Origin: Verrucomicrobiota bacterium
GTDB lineage: Bacteria > Verrucomicrobiota > Verrucomicrobiia > Chthoniobacterales > Terrimicrobiaceae
Assembly: GCA_017305195.1 (NCBI GenBank)
Contig: JAFKMU010000045.1
Coordinates: 62,001 to 126,000 of the forward strand
Reading direction: 5' to 3'
Length of the DNA: 64,000 nt
The notes beneath the pieces are model-generated. The model saw nothing but the letters and a program-made list of their open reading frames with translations. It was not told the DNA's origin and did not search any database. The translations under genes were made by a program, and so were the position numbers. Each line of letters begins with the position of its first letter. Positions within the stretch are counted from its first letter, which is position 1. Below are positions 17,563-26,113 of this stretch, one piece after another.

Positions 17563-19524
17563 CTAGATGCCCGCGCCGCGAGCGAGTTCCTCAGCGATCT
17601 GAGGCTCGGGGATGCGCGAGAGTTCGACCGCAAAATGCGTCAGGTCGAGCAAGGTGTTTTCCAGCGTGTGCTCAGCCGTGCGGAGTTCCAGCTCGGGAGC
17701 GAGCGGAGCCTCGTACGGGGACGAGATGCCGGTGAACTCCTTGATCTCGCCAGCACGCGCCCTCTTGTAAAGGCCGCGCGGATCGCGGGCTTCGCACACA
17801 TCGAGCGGGGCATTGATGAACACCTCGCCAAACGGGATGCCGTCGCGATGGCAGATCTTGCGGACATTTTCGCGGTCGGCCCGGAAGGGCGAAATGAGCG
17901 AGCAGATGACCACCAGTCCGGCCTCGGCCATGAGGCGGGCGGTTTCCCCGGCTCGGCGGATATTCTCCGAACGATCCTCGGCGGAGAATCCAAGATTCGC
18001 GCAGAGGCCGTGGCGGAGGTTATCGCCATCGAGGATGTAACTGAAGATGCCGCGGCGATGGAGGTGATAATCGAGGCCGGTGGCGAGGGTCGACTTGCCG
18101 GAACCCGACAGGCCGGTGAGCCAGAGGACCGCGCCGCGATGTCCGAAATTCTCGGCACGCAATTCGCGAGTGACCGGGCTGACCGTCCACGTGAGGTTCT
18201 CAGCGGCCCCGGCGAGACGCATCTCGTCCTGATAATCAGCCTCGCGAATGATGCCGCCGCCGCCAATGCGCTTGCCGGTGACAATGACGAAACGCCCGGT
18301 TTCGCTGATGCGGTCATGGCGATCAAAGGCGATCGGCTTGCGGGCGCGGATGCGCACGTCGGCCACCTCGTTTTTGTGAATGATGCCCGGATTGCCCGCG
18401 AGCGGCTCCAGTGTGGAGGAATCCAGTACGCGCGTGATCTCGACCAGGCGCGCCTCGACGCTCTGCGTGCCGAGCTTCAGGGTGAAGGGGACATTGAGCG
18501 GCAGCGGATCGTTCTGCAGCCAGAAAAGGCTGGCCTGAATCTCGCGACCCTCGGCCGGGCCATGATCTGGCGCGCTGCCGATATCGCCGCGTTCCACGAA
18601 AATCTGCTCCTCCAGCGTGATGGCGACAGACTCGCCGACGAGGGCGCTGGTCGGAGGTTCCGGCGCATTCCATTCCTCAATGGACTTCACGCGACTGCTC
18701 TTGCCGTCCGGCCAGAAAACGATCTCCTGCCCGACCTGGAGCGACCCGGTTTCGATGCGACCCGCCAGGATGCGGCGCTCGTCGAAGCGATAGATATCCT
18801 GAAGCACGAAACGCAGCGGAAGGTCATCCGGCGGAGCGGAAATCTGGAACTGCTCCAAAGCCTCGAGAATCGCAGGCCCCTTGTGCCATTCCAACTCCGG
18901 GCTGGCCTTCGTAATGTTAAGGCCGAGCTTGGCGGAAATCGGCACGAAATGCTGCGGCACGATGCCGAGCTTGCCCAGGAACTCCGTGTAATCGGAACGC
19001 ACCTTTTCAAAACGCTCCTGCCGATAGCCGACGAGGTCCATCTTGTTCACCGCCACGACGATCTGGCGGATGCCGAGAAGCGAAAGCAGGTAGGCGTGGC
19101 GCTTCGACTGTTCCTGGATGCCCTCATTGGCATCGATCAGGAGGATCGCCGCGTCGGCGCTGGCTGCGCCGGTGACCATGTTTTTCAGGAATTCCTTGTG
19201 GCCCGGGGCGTCGATGATGACGTACTCGCGCTTTTCCGTGCGGAACGGCAGCTGCGTCGTATCGATCGTGATGTTCTGCGCCTGCTCCTCGAGAAGAGCG
19301 TCGAGCAGGAAGGCGAACTCAAATTCCATGCCTTCGAGTTCGCTGGCCTTGCGGATTTGCTCGACCTTGCCCTCGGGCAGGGAGTTGGTGTCGTGAAAAA
19401 GACGTCCGATAAGCGTGGATTTGCCATGGTCGACATGGCCCACGATCACGATGCGCAGCTTTTGCGAAGTCGGAACTGAGATGTCGGAAGTCGGAACTTT
19501 TGTGGGTTCGAGAGTCGTTTGCAC
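17563..19524 (-). CDS. cysNC: Bifunctional sulfate adenylyltransferase subunit 1 / adenylylsulfate kinase
   Basis: The product is 653 residues. The N-terminal two-thirds is an EF-Tu-like GTPase ([25 protein letters not shown]) that drives APS formation together with CysD. The C-terminal 200 residues are an APS kinase with Walker [12 protein letters not shown] and DGDNLRHGL, making PAPS. The start is a GTG at 19524, 6 bases after the four-helix-bundle gene. The first 20 or so residues ([11 protein letters not shown]) are encoded by repeat DNA and precede the conserved [14 protein letters not shown]. That odd leader may be a product of the neighbouring insertion; no other in-frame ATG lies before the GTPase core. 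Confidence 0.92.
   Translation of the reverse strand: MQTTLEPTKVPTSDISVPTSQKLRIVIVGHVDHGKSTLIGRLFHDTNSLPEGKVEQIRKASELEGMEFEFAFLLDALLEEQAQNITIDTTQLPFRTEKREYVIIDAPGHKEFLKNMVTGAASADAAILLIDANEGIQEQSKRHAYLLSLLGIRQIVVAVNKMDLVGYRQERFEKVRSDYTEFLGKLGIVPQHFVPISAKLGLNITKASPELEWHKGPAILEALEQFQISAPPDDLPLRFVLQDIYRFDERRILAGRIETGSLQVGQEIVFWPDGKSSRVKSIEEWNAPEPPTSALVGESVAITLEEQIFVERGDIGSAPDHGPAEGREIQASLFWLQNDPLPLNVPFTLKLGTQSVEARLVEITRVLDSSTLEPLAGNPGIIHKNEVADVRIRARKPIAFDRHDRISETGRFVIVTGKRIGGGGIIREADYQDEMRLAGAAENLTWTVSPVTRELRAENFGHRGAVLWLTGLSGSGKSTLATGLDYHLHRRGIFSYILDGDNLRHGLCANLGFSAEDRSENIRRAGETARLMAEAGLVVICSLISPFRADRENVRKICHRDGIPFGEVFINAPLDVCEARDPRGLYKRARAGEIKEFTGISSPYEAPLAPELELRTAEHTLENTLLDLTHFAVELSRIPEPQIAEELARGAGI
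19480..19496 (+). repeat. Left copy of an inverted repeat flanking the four-helix-bundle gene
   Basis: GATGTCGGAAGTCGGAA lies inside the 5' end of cysNC, with a further partial unit GAAGTCGGAAC just before it (about 19466-19476). The same unit occurs in the opposite orientation at 19929-19960. Together they bracket the four-helix-bundle gene. Confidence 0.65.
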
Positions 19525-19530
19525 TGGAGA

Positions 19531-19959
19531 CTATTTCTTTTTGCTGCGGCTGCTTTTGATGGAGGCCACAATGATGGAGAGGATTTCGTCGGCTTCCTTT
19601 TCCAGGGCCGAAAGTTTGGCGGGCTTGATGAGGCCGAGTGCTTTGGAAAGTTGCAGCCAGTAGATCACTTCATCGCACTCTTCTTCACAGATCCCCAGCT
19701 TCGCAACAAACTCCGCAGAGGAACGCGCCCGGCGCGCCGCACGGTAGTTTGCCCCGACCGAGGCGGAACACCGGATCAACTGGGAAGAGACAACGGAGCC
19801 CGAACGCGAAACCGGAAGAGCTTCCGCCGCGCGAATGCACCGCACCGCAAACTCAAACGTCCGATCTCGCAAATCTGCCACGCGTTTGAGCCCGCCCGAT
19901 TTACCGGGAGACTCACTGCCTGGCGAAACTTCCGACTTCCGCCTTCCCACTTCCGACAT
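19531..19959 (-). CDS. Four-helix-bundle (23S rRNA intervening-sequence-type) protein
   Basis: This 142-residue protein matches the four-helix-bundle IVP family: LRDRTFEFAVRCIRAAEALP, the QLIRCSASVGANYRAA turn with SVGANYREA-like consensus, and the EECDEVIYWLQLSKALGLI helix. Family members were first seen in 23S rRNA intervening sequences and are often scattered in Bacteroidota and PVC genomes; the function is unknown, probably as a pentamer. The start ATG at 19959 overlaps the cysD stop as TGATG and lies inside the right-hand repeat, so the first residues (MSEVGRRKSEVS) are repeat-encoded. It splits cysD from cysNC while keeping the reading order, which suggests an insertion that left the operon functional. 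Confidence 0.85.
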   Translation of the reverse strand: MSEVGRRKSEVSPGSESPGKSGGLKRVADLRDRTFEFAVRCIRAAEALPVSRSGSVVSSQLIRCSASVGANYRAARRARSSAEFVAKLGICEEECDEVIYWLQLSKALGLIKPAKLSALEKEADEILSIIVASIKSSRSKKK

Positions 19960-19960
19960 C
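19929..19960 (-). repeat. Right copy of the inverted repeat at the cysD end
   Basis: On the minus strand the copy begins GATGTCGGAAGTGGGAAG and goes on to a second GGAAGTCGGAAGT unit. It shares GATGTCGGAAGT exactly with the left copy at 19480, in inverted orientation, and encodes the first residues of the four-helix-bundle protein. Confidence 0.65.
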
Positions 19961-20795
19961 ACATGAATCCTTTTGCGCGCAGTTTCTGCATCGCATTCCG
20001 CTCGTGGTGGTCCTGGGCGCGACCGGCGCGCTCGCTCGTCTTGGTGACGAGGAGTTCCGCGATGATCTCGCTGATGTTGGAGGCCGTGCTTTCCACGGGC
20101 TTCGTGATCGGCCAGCAGCCGAGGGAACGGAAGCGGTACTTCTTTCCGTCGTCACCCGGGCGGGCGAAGTACATGGTCGGAATCGGGATCTTCTCGCGCT
20201 CGATGTAGCGCCAGATGTCGACCTCGGCCCAATCGAGCAGCGGCTGCACACGGATGTGCTCGCCCGGCTCGATGGCGGTGGTGAACTGGTTCCAGAACTC
20301 CGGCGGCTGATCCTTGTAGTCCCACTCAAACTCCGCATTGCGGGGCGAAAAGTAGCGCTCCTTCGCACGGGTCGGGTCCTCGTCGCGGCGGATGCCGGTG
20401 ATGAGCGCATCAAATTTCCGCTCCGCCATCACCTGCTGCAGGGCCACGGTCTTGAGTTCGTGCGTCACCGTCACCGGGTCATGAGTCTCATAACCAACTG
20501 ATTGCGTGTACGTTCCACGTCCAGCGCGAGCGTCCTCATTGATCTTTACGATCAAGTCGAGGTCATACTCCTTGCGCGCCCACTCACGAAACTCCAGCAT
20601 CTCGGGAAATTCGTAAGTCGTATCGATGTGCAGCACCGGGTACGGAATCTTTCCGCAAAAGGCCTTCTTCGAGAGCCAGATCAGGACGTTGGAATCCTTG
20701 CCCATGCTCCACGGCATACACAGGTTCGAGAAGCTGTGATAGGCTTCACGAAGAATGTACACGCTTTGCGCTTCGAGTTGGTCCAGATGATCCAT
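19959..20795 (-). CDS. cysD: Sulfate adenylyltransferase subunit 2
   Basis: The product is 278 residues. The start at 20795 (MDHLDQLEAQSVYILREA) lines up with the beginning of known CysD proteins; an upstream ATG at 20849 would add 18 residues and overlap the divergent gene. The PP-loop WSMGKDSNV binds ATP, and TGIRRDEDPTRAKERYFSPR and RFRSLGCWPITKPVES are conserved substrate-site regions. With CysN it forms APS from sulfate and ATP. The stop TGA overlaps the four-helix-bundle start. Homologues in other bacteria sit directly before cysN, so the gene between them is an intrusion. Confidence 0.9.
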   Translation of the reverse strand: MDHLDQLEAQSVYILREAYHSFSNLCMPWSMGKDSNVLIWLSKKAFCGKIPYPVLHIDTTYEFPEMLEFREWARKEYDLDLIVKINEDARAGRGTYTQSVGYETHDPVTVTHELKTVALQQVMAERKFDALITGIRRDEDPTRAKERYFSPRNAEFEWDYKDQPPEFWNQFTTAIEPGEHIRVQPLLDWAEVDIWRYIEREKIPIPTMYFARPGDDGKKYRFRSLGCWPITKPVESTASNISEIIAELLVTKTSERAGRAQDHHERNAMQKLRAKGFM

Positions 20796-20847
20796 TGGAA
20801 AATAACCACTAAAGCGGTAGTTGTTACCTCCCGCCACTAAAAAATTC

Positions 20848-21165
20848 ATGTCCCAGCCCCTGATCCCGACAATTATCAACAAAGTTGGTCGTGAAATCGC
20901 TTTCGCCTGGAGCGACGGCACCGAGACCTACATCCCGGCCGAGGTCCTGCGCCGGGCCTGTCCCTGCGCAGCCTGCGGAGGCGAACCGGATGTCACCGGC
21001 AAGGTGATCCGCCCCAGCGTCCAATACCAGCCCTCCAGCTTCGATCTCCAAAGCTGGGAAGTCATTGGCGGATATGGATTTCAGCCGACGTGGGCCGACG
21101 GCCATCGGACAGGTATCTACACCTTTCCGTACATCCGCAAACTCGGCGACACGATCCCGGGCTAG
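20848..21165 (+). CDS. DUF971 (gamma-butyrobetaine hydroxylase-like N-terminal) protein
   Basis: The product is 105 residues from MSQPLIP; an in-frame non-ATG start at 20821 is less likely. FAWSDGTETYIPAEVLRRACPCAACGGE and the ending GGYGFQPTWADGHRTGIYTFPYIRKL are diagnostic of DUF971. The CPCAACGGE Cys cluster suggests a metal or Fe-S site, and standalone members are sometimes found near Fe-S assembly genes. No such gene is close here. It is divergent from cysD, with start codons 53 bases apart, so the promoters lie in between or overlap. Confidence 0.8.
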   Translation: MSQPLIPTIINKVGREIAFAWSDGTETYIPAEVLRRACPCAACGGEPDVTGKVIRPSVQYQPSSFDLQSWEVIGGYGFQPTWADGHRTGIYTFPYIRKLGDTIPG

Positions 21166-21168
21166 GCG

Positions 21169-22380
21169 TTATTTGGCAGCAACCCTGGCTGGCTCGACCT
21201 CCACGGTCGCGCCGTCCTTGAGCCGGTCGGTGGGATTCGCCACGAAGCGATCTCCCGCCGCCAGGCCTGAAACGATTTCCACCTGATCGCCGAGATCGCG
21301 ATCTATGGTCACCTTGCGCAGGGCCACACGATTGCCCTCGCCCAGCACCGCGACCTGAACACCCGCAGCCCCGAGGATGAGCGACTTTGACGCGATGCGA
21401 ATCGGCGGATGAGCCCGCTCCACATGCAGCGTCACCTCGGTGTACAAGCCGGGAACCAGCTTGCCGTCCGGATTGGGAACGAGCACCTCGGTACGGAGCG
21501 TGCGGCTGTTATCATCAAGTGCGCCCGCCGTGCGAACGACGCGAGCGGGGAAGGTTTCCCCCGGCAGCTCGTGGAATCGCAAATCCGCCCCCTGCCCGGT
21601 CGCGACCAGGCGATAGTAACTCTGCGGCACGTCGATGAAGGCGCGGAGCGTGGCCGTGTGGGCGAGTTCAAAAAGTTGGCGGCTCGTATCGTTCACGTCG
21701 GCGGTCACCAACTGGCCGACCTCGATCAAGCGCTTGGTCACCGTGCCGTCGAAGGGCGCGACGATCTTCTGAAACTCCTGCTGCTTCTCCAGGCGGTCGA
21801 GATTCGCCTGCGCCGCCTGATAGTCCGCATCGCGGGCGTCCAGCGTCGCGCGGCGCTCATCCAGCTCCTGGGCGGCGACGACATTTTCCTTCGAGAGCTT
21901 CGTCCAGCGGTCAAAGCTGGTCCGGGCGAGTTTCAGATTCGCCGCAGCCTGCGCAAGCGCGGCCCGGCCCTGGTTAACCTGCTCGTCGAGCTCCGGCGTT
22001 TCGATGACGGCCAGCACATCGCCAGCCTTTACGTGGCTGCCGATGTCGGTGTGCAATTCCTTCACGTACCCGCTCACCCGCGAGTAAAGCGGCGCACGCT
22101 GCGCGGCCTCGACCCGGCTCGGCAAGGTGATGTCGAGCGCAGCCTCGGCGGGCTTCGCCTCCTGCACAGTCGCATGGAACGCCGTGGACGGCGCCTCCGC
22201 GGCAAGGGCATGGACATTGTCGAGCCGGGGTTTGATTCCCAGCACGAGCAACAGGCCAAGTACGGTCGCAAATCCCCCGGCCAGCAACAGGGTCGGCACA
22301 CGGGATTTGCCGGGAGGAGCGGGATGCGGAGTGTTGGGGTATCCGAGCTCGGGCAAAGGACGATCGATGGGTGTATTCAT
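21169..22380 (-). CDS. RND efflux periplasmic adaptor (membrane fusion protein)
   Basis: The 403-residue protein has an N-terminal membrane anchor (about 28-48, VPTLLLAGGFATVLGLLLVLG) and then the adaptor order: SRVSGYVKELHTDIGSHVKAGDVLAVIETPELDEQV (first lipoyl half), an alpha-helical hairpin (about 140-205), the second lipoyl half APFDGTVTKRLIEVGQLV, then beta-barrel and membrane-proximal domains. It joins the inner-membrane pump to an outer-membrane channel. Its start lies 4 bases after the pump gene, so both are one operon. No TolC-like gene is present in the window; the substrate is unknown. Confidence 0.88.
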   Translation of the reverse strand: MNTPIDRPLPELGYPNTPHPAPPGKSRVPTLLLAGGFATVLGLLLVLGIKPRLDNVHALAAEAPSTAFHATVQEAKPAEAALDITLPSRVEAAQRAPLYSRVSGYVKELHTDIGSHVKAGDVLAVIETPELDEQVNQGRAALAQAAANLKLARTSFDRWTKLSKENVVAAQELDERRATLDARDADYQAAQANLDRLEKQQEFQKIVAPFDGTVTKRLIEVGQLVTADVNDTSRQLFELAHTATLRAFIDVPQSYYRLVATGQGADLRFHELPGETFPARVVRTAGALDDNSRTLRTEVLVPNPDGKLVPGLYTEVTLHVERAHPPIRIASKSLILGAAGVQVAVLGEGNRVALRKVTIDRDLGDQVEIVSGLAAGDRFVANPTDRLKDGATVEVEPARVAAK

Positions 22381-22384
22381 GGCA

Positions 22385-25300
22385 TTAGTGGGCAGGCGCG
22401 AGCGATCCGGCGACCGGAGGCTCAGCGGTTTGTGTCTGGAGGAAGGGATTGGGTTTGCGCCGCAGCAGGCTGAAGACCACGGGCACGAAAAGCAGGGTCG
22501 TGAATGTCGCCACGATGAGGCCGCCGATTACGGCGCGGCCGAGAGGGGCGTTTTGCTCGCCGCCCTCGCCGAGGCCGAGCGCCATCGGGAACATGCCGAT
22601 GATCATCGCTCCCGCCGTCATCAGTACGGGCCGCAGGCGGGTGGCTCCGGCCTCCATCGCCGCGGCGATCGGGCTCAACCCCGCCGCCAGCCGCTCATTG
22701 GCAAAGGTAACCATGAGGATGCTGTTCGCGGTCGCCACGCCGATGGTCATGATCGCGCCCATCAGGCTCGGCACGCTGAAGGTCGTTCCGGTGAGAAACA
22801 GCCCCCACACGATGCCCGCAAAGGCTCCCGGCAGCGCCATCGTGATGATGAAGGGATCGCTCCAGCTCTGGAAATTCACCACCAGCAGGAAATAGACGAG
22901 CAGGGCGCTGACGACGACACCCAGCCCCATGCGGAGAAAGGTCGTGTTCATGCTGTCGACCTGCCCGCGCACGGAGATGGTGTTGCCGGGCGCGAGCTTT
23001 TGCCGGGCCTCCGCCACGATCTTGTCGACCTCCTCGGAAACACCGCCGAGATCGCGATGGGAGACATTGGCGAAGACGTCGAAAACCGGCTGGATGTTGT
23101 AGTGATTCACCACGCTCTGGGTGCGAGCGCGAGAGATGCGCGCAAGGTTCGCCAGCAGTTGGCTTCCCGCTCCGCTTTCCTCCGCGACACGTCCTGACAC
23201 AGGAGTATTCAGGAGCTCATTGACCGAGGAGATGAGGCGAGGCGGAGTCTGCACCGCGACCAGGAACGGGATGCCGTACACGGGATCGACCCAGTAGTTG
23301 GGCGTCACCTGTGTGCTGCTGCTCAGGCTCACGAGCACGTCCTGCGCGATGTCCCGCTGGTCCAGTCCCTCGGAGGCGAGCAGGGTGCGGTCGATGTTCA
23401 GGAACAGCGCGGGCGCGTCGAAGGACTGGTGGACATACACGTCCTTCGCCCCCGGTATGGCGGCGATGCGGTCGCGTATTTCCTGCGCCGCGGCGTAGTT
23501 GTTGGCCTTGTCATAACCAGACACCTTCACGTCGATCGGGGCAGGCAGGCCGAAGTTCAGGATCTGTGAAACGATGTCCGCCGGCTGGAAGAAGAAGGTC
23601 AGGTCGGGAAACTTCTCCCGCAGCCCCCGGCGCACCTCTTCCATGTACTCCGGCGTGGTTTTTGTGCGCTCGTGGTTGAGCTGCACGATGATCTCGCCGT
23701 CATGCGAGCCGATGGTCGAGTTGTCGCCAAAGGCCAGGCTGTATTTCTCCGAGACGACGCCGAAGTTATCGAGGATCAGCTTGATCTCCTGCGCCGGAAT
23801 GATGCGCCGGATCTCATCCTCGACGTCGCTGAAAATGGTCTCGGTCTTCTCGATGCGCGTGCCGGTGGCTGCCCGCACGTGCAGGCGGAACTGTCCCGCA
23901 TCCACGGTGGGGAAGAAATCCCGTCCCACCCAAGGGAATGCCAGGAACGCGCTGCCGATGAGAATGCCAAAGAGCAGGAACACCGACGCTCGATGCGCCA
24001 GCGCCCACCCGAGCGCACCGAGATAGCGAGCGTGGAGTTTCTCAAATCCGCCGATAAACCCCGCTTGGAACCGCTGGAAGAGATTCGGCCTCGCCGGAGC
24101 GCCGTGCGGCTCGAAACGCAGAATGTAGTCCGCCAGCACCGGCACCAGCGTGCGGCTCAGCACATAGCTGGAGAGGATGGAAAAGACGACCGCCAGCGCC
24201 ATGGGAGTGAAGAGGTACTTCGCCGGGCCAACGAGAAACATCACCGGCACAAAGACAATGCTGATGGCGAGCGCCGAGACGAGCGCCGGGAGCGCGATTT
24301 CCCGCGAACCTTCCAGCACCGCCTCCCGCAAGGGACGGCCCAGCTCGATATGGCGATGAATGTTCTCGATCGTGATCGTCGCCTCATCGACCAGGATGCC
24401 GATGGCGAGAGCCAGTCCACCGAGCGTCATGACGTTCAGCGAGTACCCCATCAAACTCAGCAGAGTGAGGGACGACAGAATGCTCAGCGGGATCGATAGA
24501 GCAACAATGAGCGTGCTCCGCCAGCTCCCGAGAAAGAGCAGGATAAAGGTCGCCGTGAGCGCTGCCGCGATGAGCCCCTCATGCACCACGCCATCGAGCG
24601 CGGCCTCGACAAAAATCGATTGGTCGGCCAGCAACTCGATCTTCATGCCGGGAGGCGCCGCCGCCTGGATTTGCGGCAGCTTTTCCTTCACGCCCTTGAT
24701 GATGTCGAGGGTGGAGCTTGAGCCGTTCTTGAGGATTTGCAAAAGCACGGCCCGCTTGCCATCGGCGCGCACGATGTTCTGCTGCACCTCAAAGCCGTCA
24801 TGCACGTGCGCCACGTCGCGCACATAGGTCACCACGCCGTTTTCCCTTTTGATCGGCAGGTTGTTCAGCATCTCCAGCGTGTCGGGAGAGTTGTTCATCT
24901 TCACCCGGTACTCCGTGTCGCCGAGACGGGCCGCGCCGCTGGGCAGGGTGAGATTCTGAACGTTGAGGGCGTCGTTCACATCGCGGGCGGAAAGGCCCCG
25001 GGCCTGGAGCTTCGCAGGATCGAGATCGACCATGACCTGCCGTACCTTGCCGCCAAACGGCGCGGGCAGAGTAAGCCCGTTGATCGTCGCCAGCTGCTGG
25101 CGAATGCGAAAGATGCCGTAGGTGTACAACTCCGCCTCGCTCAGCGTGTCGCTGCTGAGGCTCATCTGGATGATCGGCACGGAATCCGCCGCGTAACGCA
25201 GAATGATCGGCGGCTGCACGCCCGGAGGCATGCGGCGGAGGATGGCCTGACTCACCGCCGTGGCCTGCGCGAGGCCCCGCTCCACCTTCGCCCCGGGATG

Positions 25301-25588
25301 GAAGTACAGCTTGATGATGCCCACGCCATCGAGCGTTTGCGACTCGATGCGCTCGAGATCGTTCACGTTGGCCGAGAGTGAATATTCGGAGTACACCGTG
25401 ATCTGCTTTTCAAACTCCTCCGCGCTCAGCCCGTTGTAGGTCCAGATCACGCTGATCACCGGGATGTCGATCTGCGGAAAAATATCCTTCGGCGTGCGCA
25501 CAAAAGACGCCACCCCCGCGAGGAGAATCAGGACGGCCATCACCACAAAGGTGTAGGGCCGGTTCAATGCCAGTCGGACGATCCACAT
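22385..25588 (-). CDS. RND family efflux pump, inner-membrane subunit
   Basis: The 1067-residue pump has the AcrB-type layout of two sets of TM helices and two large periplasmic loops. RPYTFVVMAVLILLAG is the first helix, QIDIPVISVIWTYNGLSAEEFE the first porter segment, and GGLALAIGILVDEATITIENIHRH is helix 4. There the second Asp of the usual DD proton-relay pair is Glu, as seen in some non-proteobacterial HAE-like pumps. It exports drugs, solvents or metabolites by proton drive together with the adaptor encoded next to it. The upstream region carries the operator discussed separately and is shared with a divergent ArsR-type regulator. Confidence 0.88.
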   Translation of the reverse strand: MWIVRLALNRPYTFVVMAVLILLAGVASFVRTPKDIFPQIDIPVISVIWTYNGLSAEEFEKQITVYSEYSLSANVNDLERIESQTLDGVGIIKLYFHPGAKVERGLAQATAVSQAILRRMPPGVQPPIILRYAADSVPIIQMSLSSDTLSEAELYTYGIFRIRQQLATINGLTLPAPFGGKVRQVMVDLDPAKLQARGLSARDVNDALNVQNLTLPSGAARLGDTEYRVKMNNSPDTLEMLNNLPIKRENGVVTYVRDVAHVHDGFEVQQNIVRADGKRAVLLQILKNGSSSTLDIIKGVKEKLPQIQAAAPPGMKIELLADQSIFVEAALDGVVHEGLIAAALTATFILLFLGSWRSTLIVALSIPLSILSSLTLLSLMGYSLNVMTLGGLALAIGILVDEATITIENIHRHIELGRPLREAVLEGSREIALPALVSALAISIVFVPVMFLVGPAKYLFTPMALAVVFSILSSYVLSRTLVPVLADYILRFEPHGAPARPNLFQRFQAGFIGGFEKLHARYLGALGWALAHRASVFLLFGILIGSAFLAFPWVGRDFFPTVDAGQFRLHVRAATGTRIEKTETIFSDVEDEIRRIIPAQEIKLILDNFGVVSEKYSLAFGDNSTIGSHDGEIIVQLNHERTKTTPEYMEEVRRGLREKFPDLTFFFQPADIVSQILNFGLPAPIDVKVSGYDKANNYAAAQEIRDRIAAIPGAKDVYVHQSFDAPALFLNIDRTLLASEGLDQRDIAQDVLVSLSSSTQVTPNYWVDPVYGIPFLVAVQTPPRLISSVNELLNTPVSGRVAEESGAGSQLLANLARISRARTQSVVNHYNIQPVFDVFANVSHRDLGGVSEEVDKIVAEARQKLAPGNTISVRGQVDSMNTTFLRMGLGVVVSALLVYFLLVVNFQSWSDPFIITMALPGAFAGIVWGLFLTGTTFSVPSLMGAIMTIGVATANSILMVTFANERLAAGLSPIAAAMEAGATRLRPVLMTAGAMIIGMFPMALGLGEGGEQNAPLGRAVIGGLIVATFTTLLFVPVVFSLLRRKPNPFLQTQTAEPPVAGSLAPAH

Positions 25589-25616
25589 AATCAGTTTTGC
25601 CTGGAATCAGGCGATA

Positions 25617-25647
25617 AGTTCAATAGTTCAATATTTATAAACTATTG
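25617..25647. promoter_or_regulatory. Operator between the efflux operon and its regulator
   Basis: A perfect inverted repeat, CAATAGTT (25621-25628) and AACTATTG (25640-25647), has an 11-base A/T-only-rich spacer. It is preceded by a tandem AGTTCAAT AGTTCAAT (25617-25632). It lies about 33-59 bases before the pump start and 43-69 before the regulator start, exactly where an ArsR-type dimer would repress both. Confidence 0.6.
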
Positions 25648-25689
25648 GACGCTTTGTCAAATTCGGCGTATCCTAAAAATCAGTTACCC

Positions 25690-26085
25690 ATGAGACCGCT
25701 GTACCATCCCTCGAAGGAGGACATCTCGACGGAGGGTATTCTCTACGCTCTGTCGGACCCGATCCGGGCCCAGATTTACTCGGAGATTTCGTGCTCCGAG
25801 GAGGCTCCCACCTGCTCGAATTTCCTCACCCTCAAAAACCACAAACTTCCCAAGTCCACCCTCTGCCAGCATTTCAAGATCCTGCGTGAGGCGGGCCTCA
25901 TCCGCAGCGAACGCAAGGGTGTCGAACTGCGCAACTTCAGCCGCTGCGGCGACCTGAAGGAACGGTTTGGCGACTTGATTCGCGCCGTCCTCGCCGCCTA
26001 CGGCCTCAAGGTGGGCGAGTCGGTCCAAAACGTCCCGTCCGAACCCAAAAAGAAGGCCGTTGCGGAAAAGAGCCGCCCGCGTTGA
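25690..26085 (+). CDS. ArsR-type winged-helix transcriptional regulator
   Basis: The 131-residue protein starts at MRPLYHPSKEDIS (25690); the frame upstream uses a non-ATG codon inside the operator. ILYALSDPIRAQIYSEI, KSTLCQHFKILREAGLIRSERKG (recognition helix and wing) and NFSRCGDLKERFGDLI follow the ArsR fold. Several Cys residues (SCSEEAPTCSNF, LCQHF, SRCGD) could serve as a thiol or metal sensor, but a classic metal site is not evident. It is divergent from the RND pump and very likely represses it. The tail is rich in Lys and overlaps a terminator. Confidence 0.8.
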   Translation: MRPLYHPSKEDISTEGILYALSDPIRAQIYSEISCSEEAPTCSNFLTLKNHKLPKSTLCQHFKILREAGLIRSERKGVELRNFSRCGDLKERFGDLIRAVLAAYGLKVGESVQNVPSEPKKKAVAEKSRPR

Positions 26086-26097
26086 CGGACGGCTCTT
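26068..26097 (+). terminator. Terminator between the regulator and the converging SDR gene
   Basis: AAGAGCCG (26068-26075) pairs with CGGCTCTT (26090-26097), followed by CCCCTTTT. The stem includes the regulator stop codon. It may also act leftward on the SDR transcript because the genes converge here. Confidence 0.6.
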
Positions 26098-26113
26098 CCC
26101 CTTTTGGGTTTGA

